A stretch of DNA of 64,000 bases from Ptychodera flava (lineage: Eukaryota > Hemichordata > Enteropneusta > Ptychoderidae): NCBI RefSeq assembly GCF_041260155.1, contig NC_091933.1:22908599-22972598 (forward strand). Reading direction: 5' to 3'. How positions within the stretch are numbered: the first letter of the stretch is position 1; each line of letters opens with the position of its first letter. This document shows, in pieces, positions 1-12,000 of this stretch. The translations under genes and the position numbers were made by a program. A model generated the notes under the pieces. That model searched no databases. It was not told where the DNA came from and worked only from the letters and a program-made list of their open reading frames with translations.

Positions 1-32
1 TGTCACTATTTTAAGGTGGTATGGTCGTTTAC

Positions 33-3000
33 CTGTGGGCAGCATCTCAGTGTATAGGCATCCTGTACATGCTCTTTATGGCTCTTTGTAATCTCTGATG
101 GATGAACTTCTGAATGGAGCAAAGCACGGAATCTGGATGCAACGGCTTGTTGTCCATTGTGTGGTCTTAGTTTGTGAATATCTGTTGTGGAGTGAGGGAA
201 ACATCACTTGACAGAAACAATGTATACTAAACAAAATTGTTTAAAATTATATTTAGACACACTCGAATCGACAATAAGATTTTACAACCTTCTGCGGGAT
301 CTCAAGAGAATTGGAAATGGAATGGCAAAGTCATTCAAATCTTCTTCTCTTTTTTTTTTTTGGGAGGGGGGGGGTACGGCGCGCCAAATGTTTCAAAAAT
401 ATTTATCGATTCAGTGCAAAAATAAACTGTCTTTCTCAATTGAAATAAAAATTCGGTCTCATTAGGAAGGAAATAAGTAAGAAAAGTATAATTAAAAAAC
501 AAAAGACAGAAATGTCATTTAATACTTCATTTTAACTTGAGAAAAAATCTTTTAAGCGTAATTAGGAAATAAACAATTTTCAACGATTTGTAAAAGTCAT
601 ACATCCATACTTATCGACATACATACAAGTATAATGGTTCGCGTAAAATGTGCAATTAGTGCTGATTTTACAAAAAAAGAGAAAAATATGTTATACAGTG
701 GTATGTCCACAAAATTCACAAGAAAATCACTAAAAATCACTACTACCACTCGGAAAAAATAGTACAAAAACTAAAAACGTGAACCACATACAGAAAATAA
801 TTATAAAAGAATCAGACAAAAAAGCCATGCATACATAAAATTATTTATGTACTTAAGAAAATTAAAAAGCACTACGTCTCATAATAAACGTATTATAGAT
901 AATCAAAAATATAATATGAATCACCAGCCGCTTTGACAGTAAAGAGAGAAAATCGGTGAAAAAATTCGGCAGTGATGGCTCTAAACAAAAGTGGATCTCA
1001 TCTACAATAAAATAAAATAAAATAAACGAAAAAAATAAAAAAATGCCATGAACAGAGATACAAAAAAACGCGTGAGCCTGTGGAAAGAAAAAAACAAAGG
1101 ACTCGCCACAGCAAAAAAAAAAAAAAGAAAAAAAAAAGAAAAAAAAACGAGCACTCGCCACAGAAAAAAAACAACAAGCCCGAAATTAAAATTATTTTAT
1201 TCAAAAAACTCATGGTTCACGTTTCCTTCCTGAATCCCTAACAGCGGGGAATCCGATCACCACATACTCCAATGTTTGACGAAATATTAATTGAGCATTT
1301 CAGTGATAACGTGACATCTTGAAACCTAGCTCTGTTTGGCTGGGCCCTGCTCTACTTGAAACCATACTTGATGAAATGAAGTGGGCAATATCACCTTAAG
1401 AACGTCCAAGTTAACAGTGAATAGTTCCAGAGAGTCAAGTTAACTGAGCCAATTTCAGGCAGTCCACAGTTCAGATCACGAGCGAACCCATGACCCTTCA
1501 TAGCAACATTGCGAACGCGGTATGGCAGGGAGCTCAATGCAGGCCTTCCACCGAGCCGCACTGTCATCGCCTTTTGGCCTACATGATTTCTACACAGTTT
1601 TATACGTGTGGTTCGATACATCGGGTTCAAATACCATGATAATAAACCACCTCGTTGTTTGCCAATTCCTCGTCTATCCTCAAAGATCACCCAAATCATG
1701 ATAAAATGAATAGTTTTGAAGAAATCTGCCGCGTGTTGAGAGAACGTCCATCGTTTTCCGTGTTCGACAAGACGAGCGACGCAACTGTAAAAGCCTTACG
1801 ACTATGAGTATGGCGAGAGTGTCCGGCCTTCGCAACGCCAGACACTCTCACTATACTCGCAGGGCTAGACCGGCACATACACGACATGTCGATCCCCATT
1901 GCAGAAATCTTTATATCCACACAGTCCAATATTATGGAGCTACGATATTTGTGCAGTAGTCTATACATAGCTCTGGGTGACAGGGCAGGGATGTGAGTTA
2001 CCGGCGTTATACGGCCTGGTCGTATAACGCCGGTGTTATACGGCCTGGCCGTATCCGGTAACTCACAGCCCGGCCCTGCCACCCAGAGCTACAGTATACA
2101 GAGAAATAGCGGCTGCTTGATCAGTGTTTGTCAAGTCGGGCGAGTTCGCGTTCTACATGTAGGCCCTACTAGTGAAAACTAAACGTTGCCTCGAATTTAT
2201 TAAAACGGAGTGTTTCAGCCCGAGTATTTTTGCCTTTGCCACACTCCGTTCAGAGGCTAAACCCACGGGATACGTGTGTGGTTCGATACATAGCGGCCGC
2301 TGCTAGCTCTGCATGGCAGGGCTGTGTGTTACCGGCGTTATACGGGAGGCTGTATCACGCCGGTAACACACAGCCCTGCCATGCAGAACTAGAGCGCTGC
2401 GTGGTATCATGGATGTTAAAACATCCATGGTGGTATGCAATTTTACTATGCATACCCACACGGCGGCCGCTGTGTATCGAACCACACGTAACTGTGGGCT
2501 AGCGGCAAGCCATCGTTTTGTTGGGGTTTGGGCACAGACTGTCTATGGTTTGGGAGAGGCGGCCCTACCTACACTTTACAGCGAGGGGATCGCTGGTTGC
2601 CGACGTGTATGCCTACTGTACTAGCGACGGGACCGCCGGCCGCTGGCTTACCACCTCGAGTGGACATTGGAGCGAGGGGACCGCTGGCAGCCGACGAACC
2701 ACCAAGGTGTTTTGTCCACTTTTAACCAAAACTGGTAACTGTTTAATATAGAATGGGACGTGTCGGTAACTTGGACGTCCATGAGATGATATTGAAGACT
2801 AGAAGCTGAGAGTTATCGCTGAAATACCCCAAATATCTTGTCCAACATCCGAGTGTGATGATCCATAACCCTCTGGCAATAAACTGTAACAATCATGACG
2901 TTAACAATTATTCAATTTTCATGTTGTGCTTTTTCTGCGGGGTATCCCACTCTGTTTTCTTTTCTCGAAGGGGCCTCTTTTTTTTTCTACAGAGTTTTTT

Positions 3001-4554
3001 TTTTTGGTAACCTCGTTTTTTTTTGTAACCTCGCTTTGGTTTTTTTCCCAAGCTGACCTCGTTTTGGTTTCTTTCAGCCTCAACGCCGGCGCGATCTCGG
3101 TCGACTTTTCAATTGTGATTCTCTTTCTTTTTTAGTCAGACCTGATGGTGGTTCGTTTTGTTTTTTGGTAGTAGTGCAAGTACTATTTGCGGTTTTGTTT
3201 TTAATCATTTCAATATTTTGTGTGTGTGTGTGCTTGATTTTTTTTTTCTTTTTTTCCCTTATAATCAGCATTCATTGCACCTTTATATCAAATACACGTG
3301 TATGTGTACGTCAATAAGTATGGGAGTGTGGTATTTCCAAATTTTTGAAAAGTTTATCTTCTCATTACGGTTTAAAGAATATTTTACAATTAAGCATTAC
3401 ATAACATTCTGCCATTTTTTGCAATAATACTTTTCTCGTTTATTTTCTTCCGTAATTCCATCGAATTTTTATTTCAATCAAGAAAGACGGTTGCACGTCA
3501 CCTTTATCTGTACAGACACATTCAAATATTTAATGACACGTATTTTCAAATGAATGCTATTTTTATGAAAAGGTACATTAATAAAATGCGATGATATGGA
3601 CGAAAGAACTTTTTTCTTTATTATTCATACACGTTTAAGACTTTTTTTAGAAAGAAAATTTGACAGTTTATTTTTACTCTATGACGATAAATATTTTTGA
3701 AACATTTGGCGCGCCGTAGTGGGGGCTTTGTTTGCACTGCCCGGTACCGGTAAACAAACGTCACTCGAGATGTCGCCAGCTTCTTCCAACAAATAAACAG
3801 TATTTAATGTTTGGTCAGTGGTTCCGTTTTTTTCTGAAACATCTGCCATTCAGAAAGCTCTTGAGCGTGTTGGATGGAATGAGGATGTTTCGAGAGGTCA
3901 TAAAATAGGAAGTGTACTAATCACGGTCCACTGTGTATAACTGTGTATATCAGGTGATAGTAGCTTACCGCTGTCAAAGGCTTTGTTTGTTCCTTCCAGT
4001 ACCTCCAAGGTCATGGCTGCTATGACGTCAGCCTGTCTTGCGATAGCAGCAGCTTTCTCCAACGCTGATCATTAGAAGTAAAATTTAAATTGCTAAATAT
4101 AATTTTACCAAATCGATAATTTGAAGGAGTTGAAACGCTCGTTGACATTATAAATACACACGTATGCCCGTATACGTTTATGATTTTGCGTGATTGTCGG
4201 TATGTATGTATGTATGTCGGTATGTATGTATGTATGTATGTATGTATGTATGTATGTATGTATGTATGTATGTATGTATGTATGTATGTATGTATGTATG
4301 TATGAACTTGCGGTTTACTTGATCAATTCTTTGCTTACCAAGAACTCCAATGGAAGTGATGAGCTGAGTACCATTTATCAGAGCTAATCCCTGCAACAGA
4401 TTGAAAAGTCAAGAACTAAATGCCTAACTGCGTGTTGTGTGTTAGAAAATGTTATAAGATTGAGCTCTATTCCCGGACTCTCAAAGTTAACAATTTATGA
4501 CCTTACCTCTTTAGGACCCAATGTGATCGGTTCAAGTCCATGATGGCTTAGCAC

Positions 4555-4623
<69 letters not shown>

Positions 4624-6560
4624 AATTTATCATCAGCGTAAGAATTGTCATAATTATTATCATGATTTACATGTTTATTTATTTAGAAATGTATTCCGGA
4701 AGACGTTATCGATTATGCACAATCAGGAAATTAAAATAAAAAACAGAGAGGGTCCTAACTTCTTGCTGAATGTTTGTTCTGAAAAGCGTTTTTTTATGCG
4801 ACAGATTCTTCCGTTCAGTGTGCATGAATACAACGGTAACGTATTCATACTTGCAGAACCCTCCAGATAGAAAGACAGCCCGTTTTCAAAAATATTGGTA
4901 TACATTGTACATGTTGTTTCCGAGTCGTCAAGGTATAAACTCACATTGCCACTCAATTGTTTGACATAAGACTATTACTACTTTCTAGGCTCTTAGAGAA
5001 AAGTACATTAGGCGAGAAAAAAAATTATCTGTTCAACGGGCCCGACCGACCCATATTTGGACCACTCCACATTTTTCTTTTTTTCCCCCGAAATCTTTAC
5101 GAATCTGAAGCGGAGATTTTATTCAGTGAACATCTGCCTGTAAGATGAATTACCTTCACATTTTCGATGACATTGACTTGAGTGAGATTGATACAGGCAA
5201 TGATTTGAAGAGTAAAGGTGGAAGCGCATCACAAACATTTGGTCAAGGTGAAGGGCAGGGATAATACGCCATGGAAAATAAACTATTACGCCACGTGTTC
5301 CATATAGCTTAGACACTCTGCACTGTATTGTTTCACCGGCGTTTATTTCACGTCCGAGTGGTTGTACAGTCTATATTTTCTAGTGTTCCTATTTTCAGTG
5401 TTCCTTGAAAATTCTTTATTGTTCTTTGAGTCATCACTTGTTCCGATTTTCGTCATGGCTTTCTCCTATCGATTTCGCTCCCTCGCTCGACGACGTCACC
5501 CCGGACATCCCCAGGGCTGACCCGTCAGTTTCTGAGTCGCGAGTTTTGGTTTGAATGCACCGTGCTCATATGGCTGGTGGCACCAACACAGAAATTAGCT
5601 CCCTTAGATTCAGGTGCCACCAACGAAGCTGTTCGTGCAAAAAGGTGTTCATGCGAAGTTTTCAGCGGGCGGGCAGATTTCAAAACTAATCAGCGGGCGG
5701 GGAGAAAATATTGATATTTACTGTGGGCGGGGAAGAAAGAAATTTCATTACTTTCAGCGGGCGGGGAGAACATTTTTGACAGTGGGCACCGGAAAATACG
5801 TAGAGGGAGGGGAAAGCGGCGTGCTTAATAGAACCTAACTTAGAGGGGAGCAATGTTCCAAGGTATACTGCTAACTGCTTGCATGGTTTTGTGTTGATCT
5901 GGGTTGCCTTGTGGGCATCTAGTTGGCAATGGGGAACTTCAGTAGTGGGGAGAGGGCAGCAGGGAGCTTAAATTGTTGTGGGGAGTGGGGAGCGGGCAGA
6001 CTGTAGATACCGGAGGGCAGTGGGCATCAAAATTCAGTGGGAGGTCACATTTTCAATGTATACCAGTGGGAGGGCAGTTACGAACAGCTCTCACTTTCCC
6101 CTCCAAATTTTAGGTCAGGGTCAAAAATAAGAAAACTCGGTATATCAGCTTTCAAAACAGGTTTTGTGATGATTTTGAGAAAATCATGAAATTTACCAGT
6201 TGGCGGAACCTGTAGATTGAACTGTAGAAGTGAAGGCAAAGAAGCTGTTGTGAGACAACCAACCCATGTCAACAAAAAATTGAAAAAATCATGAACGTAC
6301 TAAACAACATATCCAGTATATGTTATGTGACTAAGAAAAAGCATGAAACACACAAAAAGTGTTTATATTATATGTTCTGTTTAAGGAAAACCAAAAAAAA
6401 AAAAAAAAATCAAAAAAAAAAAAAAAAATCCGACCTACCTACCCAACTTTCAAGTCATCCCGCCCGTTGAACAGCTTTTTTTTTTTTTTGGCCTTAAGGC
6501 CAAAAAAAAAAAAAAAGCTGTTCAACGGGCGGGATGACTTGAAAGTTGGGTAGGTAGGTC

Positions 6561-6602
<42 letters not shown>

Positions 6603-8935
6603 GTTTTCCTTAAACAGAACATATAATATAAACACTTTTTGTGTGTTTCATGCTTTTTCTTAGTCACATAACATATACTGGATATGTTGTTTAGTACGTT
6701 CATGATTTTTTCAATTTTTTGTTGACATGGGTTGGTTGTCTCACAACAGCTTCTTTGCCTTCACTTCTACAGTTCAATCTACAGGTTCCGCCAACTGGTA
6801 AATTTCATGATTTTCCCCAAATCATCACAAAACCTGTTTTGAAAAGCTGATATACCGATTTTTCTTATTTTTGACCCTGACCTAAAATTTGGAGGGGAAA
6901 GTGAGAGCTGTTCGTAACTGCCCTCCCACTGGTATACATTGAAAATGTGCCCTCCCACTGAATTTTGATGCCCACTGCCCTCCGGTATCTACAGTCTGCC
7001 CGCTCCCCACTCCCACAACAATTTAAGCTCCCCGCTGCCCTCTCCCACTACTGAAATCCCCCATTGCCAACTAGATGCCCACTAGGCAACCCAGATCAAC
7101 ACAAAACCATGCAAGCAGTTAGCAGTATACCTTGGAACATTGCTCCCCTCTATAAAGTTAGGTTCTATTAAGCACGCCGCTTTCCCGTCCCTCTACGTAT
7201 TTTCCGGTGCCCACTGTCAAAAATGTTCTCCCCGCCCGCTGAAAGTAATGAAATTTCTTTCTTCCCCGCCCACAGTAAATATCAATATTTTCTCCCCGCC
7301 CGCTGATTAGTTTTGAAATCTGCCCGCCCGCTGAAAACTTCGCATGAACACCTTTTTGCACGAACAGCTTCGTTGGTGGCACCTGAATCTAAGGGAGCTA
7401 ATTTCTGTGTTGGTGCCACCAGCCATATGAGCACGGTGCATTCAAACCAAAACTCGCGACTCAGAAACTGACGGGTCAGCCCTGGGGATGTCCGGGGTGA
7501 CGTCGTCGAGCGAGGGAGCGAAATCGATAGGAGAAAGCCATGACGAAAATCGGAACAAGTGATGACTCAAAGAACAATAAAGAATTTTCAAGGAACACTG
7601 AAAATAGGAACACTAGAAAATATAGACTGTACAACCACTCGGACGTGAAATAAACGCCGGTGAAACAATACAGTGCAGAGTGTCTAAGCTATATGGAACA
7701 CGTGGCGTAATAGTTTATTTTCCATGGCGTATTATCCCTGCCCTTCACCTTGACCAAATGTTTGTGATGCGCTTCCACCTTTACTCTTCAAATCATTGCC
7801 TGTATCAATCTCACTCAAGTCAATGTCATCGAAAATGTGAAGGTAATTCATCTTACAGGCAGATGTTCACTGAATAAAATCTCCGCTTCAGATTCGTAAA
7901 GATTTCGGGAAAAAAAAAAAGAAAAATGTGGAGTGGTCCAAATATGGGTCGGTCGGGCCCGTTGAACAGATAATTTTTTTTTTCTCGCCTAATAAGCATT
8001 TATCTATTTTTCTGTGTTGCCGCGTACAGTGCGTTCATTTGTTGTTTTCGTCCTGGGGGAAACACACAATACAGCACAGCTATCTTTCCTTAAATCTGTA
8101 TTTATGCAAATTACGTTGGCCTGCTGACTGTTGTGTACAACAACAATGGCGTCCGACCTACCTCTTTTGCTTCTTTCAGTCCGGTTTTCGGGCTCCACAT
8201 TTTGCCTTCACCCATCATACCCAATGCCAGGTGCGAAAGCGGTGCCAGGTCCCCGCTGGCACCCACGGTACCTTTCTCTGGTACGTAAGGTAGACAGGAC
8301 ACTGTTGGAAGGATCCAAAGACATAGTAACAAGAAATCTCAAAATTAAGTGAAGCAAAGCGGGTTTTACAAAGATAAGATAGTACCAGTGCTGTCATGTT
8401 TCTATCTACCAAAGTATACCAATTTATAATTACTGTTTGTGTGTGTTTTTTTTATTTATTGACATGGACGGTTTCTGCTATATTTTAAATGATATCTTCG
8501 CTGTTGCCAGCGCTGGCAATATTGTTTGAGATAAATGTAAAATCGCTAATTCGCTCTTTGCACTCATATCAAAGGTGCAACAAAACTGCGAAAACGGCAG
8601 AAGTAGGTCAACAGGCATTCTGAAACCACCACAAGTGATCAACGTAGAAAATAATGCCGCATGGCAATACGTACCGTTGAACGCATCAATGTATTGATGA
8701 AGCACTTTCTCTGTAATTCCACTGTGACCTTTAGCCAGGACATTGATGCGCAAAGCCATCAACATCCGGGTCTTCTGAGGAGTCAGTGGCTCCCCGACAC
8801 CAGAAGAATGTGATCGAATCAGGTTTTCTTGCAGTTCACTTAAAGAGCATCAAAATAAAAATATTCACACAGTTGACGATCGATTTATTGTATTATAGTT
8901 CAATATAAATGTATGATACAGACAAACAGACATAC

Positions 8936-9003
<68 letters not shown>

Positions 9004-12000
9004 AACAAACAATATAGGTCAAACAATGCTACTACAGGTACATGTAAGTCACATATAGTAATGGAAGTGCATATATTTAGTGTGTCTGACAATGCATTCA
9101 TTTCCATAAAAGTTACCCGGTACCGGGTCTTTATAAAAGTATCATTGTATTCCAGCGCCATCAAGAGTTTTGTTTAAGCACTCATCAACACTGTACTTCA
9201 AGCTGCAGGATGTGGCATACCTTAATTTATCCGGACTAACAACGACGTTGGCGAACTTCCCGAAGCCGGTATTTATCCCATAGGCAACTGGCGGAAAAAT
9301 CGAAGGAAGGGCTATCAGTCACACAACGTGTAAGCATCGCACCCGAATCGATGAGAGAAAGGTAAAAATCAAAACGAAATTTTTCACCCCAGACGACAAC
9401 TAATCCGCGTCTATTGGTTTTCTCTGTGAAATACGTGATCTACCTTAATAGAAGCCCAACAAGTCAAATGGCAAAACGAACGCGAATTTAAACACACTTT
9501 TGTTTCTTCGAGGTAAAGACTTTTATCCCTATCATGTGCTTTGGAAAGTTTACATGCTTGTGGGTTCGTTAACCTTGCCTAGCTTCTAGAATATGCTGAC
9601 GAGTAAATAATGTGCTGGAATCGAGCCAAATTGTTGAACGAAACAACGAAGCCATTCGTCGCATACCTATCAACCGCCCATCTCACCTGAACAACTTAAT
9701 CTATTTAAGGTAGAACGCGCCTCGGGGACAGATATTCGGACTCTCAAACTTTTACAATTCTTTTCTGATAATATACTACTTGTGGGGAGAACTTTTACTG
9801 GCTTAGTTTTTCGAAATTCGAATTTTTTTTTTCTCCATAGAGTTAACACAGGAATGGAGGCCATTTTGGATTTTAAATATCGGTAAATTTTGAGTTATTT
9901 GTTTCTCTAGTACCAAAATTTGCACGGTGACCCCCGATTTTTATTTATGACTTTGAAAGATAATGGCTAAAAGATTCCTTAAGGAAAGTTTGAGCAAAAA
10001 GTCTTTCACTTTCGAGGCGCGAACTACCTTAATGTATCGAGTCAACAAAAGTGGGAAACAGTTACAACTAAACTACAAAACAAAACACAGAGAACAAGGT
10101 TGATGTCGTTGTTTTCTTTTTTTTGTCACAAAAGTGGGAAATTTCAGTCATCCAAAATTTTTAGATTTTGTCCGTATAGCTGTTGCCGATAACCGACTGA
10201 TAATCATGGTTAAAAGTTAACGCGATCTGTCTGACCCACTTGTCTGTGTGCGTTTCTGTCGGTACACGCAACCACTGCATGAACTGGTTTCGGGGATCAT
10301 GAAATCAAGTGGTTGAAATAATCAAGTGGTTGAAATCAAGGGGGTTAAATAATCACCTCGCTTCGCTCGTTGATTATTTCCCGCCAAATATGCTAATGTT
10401 CACCCAAGAGGTCTTATATCCGCAACGAAATACCCTCGCTTGCCGTTTATAACCTCTAAAGCATGCTTGATCAGCATATTCTTTTAGTCAACGGCCGACG
10501 GGGTAAGGACGTTTTATCCAGATTAATGTTTAATAGTACCATTGCAACACGCCATGGTTTTGACGTCACAAAAATTTAGAGACTGAATATGTACCACCGC
10601 AAGGTACTAAACTAACTCTAAATCCACGTGAAACAAAATAGAATCTATGGAAGTGCAGAAATTCTCTTTTCAATACTCCTTATTTACATATCATATAAAA
10701 GCAAAGTATTCAGATTTCCGAGATTCGAAAATCACACAAGCTTGCTTCAAGAACGTCCGCTTCCGTGACTGTACGTCCTATAAATTTGCCTTTTTTCGGC
10801 ATCAATCGTGCATGTATATATTGAATCGTTCTATAAAACGCAGGACGTTTTGAAATTTTGATAATGCCAGGTGGTGCTCCAAGGTCGTCACCGTATCACC
10901 GTTATATATTAAAGTGTACTATATGGTCAGATATAATTATATTGCCATACTCTATGGAGTTGCTATCAAATTTACACTCCTGGAATTTGTGAGGTTTTGA
11001 GTTTGTTGGCCATACCACAACAGGTCACAGATGTGATTAAGGTATTTCGTGCCTCGAAATTGAAAGATTTAAACCTTAGCTCAAATTTTCCTCAAGCAAA
11101 CTTTCAACCATCATCTTTCAAAATCAAGAATAAAAATCGGGGTCACCGTGCAAATTTTGGTACTAGAGAAACAAATTGCCAAGTATTTACCGATATTTGA
11201 ATTTCAAAACTGCCGCCATCTATATATTATCTCTATGGGGAAATAAAATTCACGATTTTCACTAAACAAAGCCGGTGAAAACTTGATCACTCCATAAGCT
11301 CCAAAATGAGCCCCAACAAGTGGTAGGCAAAAAGAATCTAGTAAAAGTTGGAGAGTCTGAATATTTGTCCCCCAGGCGCAGTCTACCTTAAATCGCATCT
11401 GAAATTTTAGAAGTCGATTCATGAATTCCCAGATCAGCAAAATTTATGCGATGCATAATCATTTTAAAATTAAGATTACCCTTTCCTTCACGGATTATGG
11501 AGTCCAAATGTTCCCTGGCGCTTTTCACTTTCTTCCATGATGAATCAGCGACCTAGAATGGGGCACGACAGTACAAAAATTCAATTGCGACAGGATTATA
11601 CCAGTATATTGGTTTAAGTTAGCAAAAGTCATCTATTTAGGTTAGAAAATCCATTAAGAGTTAATAGTAGCACACCTGGCAGTCTGAATGCTGGGGGTGT
11701 AATTTGAACAGCGCCCTCAGAAAAATAGCCTCGTTTTCATTTCAAAACAAAGGTCGCAGTAGTACGCAGGGGTCACACAAGCATGGGTCGCGTAAACATG
11801 CCTACATTCACGCTATACCGCGGACCTGAGTGAATGTTATAGGTAATATGTGTTTTTTAGGAATTTGTTTCTGATATAAACAGTTTGTCATGTAAAAATA
11901 AACCTACCTTCAAAAGATTGTCGATGTGTATACTGAGTAGTTTCTGTTGCATAACACGATTTGGGTCTGTCTATGAAGGAGAAACGGGGCTAGTAAATGG

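Larger units (their letters stand above)
375..3718. mobile_element. 3.3 kb non-autonomous element with very long terminal inverted repeats
   Basis: The ends are exact inverted copies: TACGGCGCGCCAAATG at 375 and its complement ending at 3718, continuing through AAAAATATTTATCG. Weaker inverted similarity continues inward. For example, CATACTTATCGACATACA near 606 pairs with a stretch near 3305, and CACTACTACC near 740 pairs with one near 3175. The arms are therefore some 0.7-0.8 kb long and clearly diverged. Both flanks are G-rich, so a target duplication cannot be read with confidence. No transposase frame is visible. Long arms suggest a foldback or Mutator-like origin (inference). The middle carries several short hairpin elements. 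Confidence 0.75.
182..3968. other. HAL intron filled by repeats
   Basis: This intron separates the HAL exons ending [10 protein letters not shown] and [14 protein letters not shown]. Nearly all of it is the long-TIR element described separately, with nested hairpins. No coding exon is visible on either strand. The open frames around 862-1233 and 2926-3427 are translations of A-rich or T-rich arms. Confidence 0.8.

Noticed and set aside
3835-3960. Plus-strand open stretch reading [19 protein letters not shown]
   Set aside because: Short, no start or splice frame, and opposite to the HAL gene; no family recognised.
5614-5838. 74-codon frame also present at 7158-7382
   Set aside because: The two copies are the arms of the palindrome; the frame translates G-rich repeats and has no family features.
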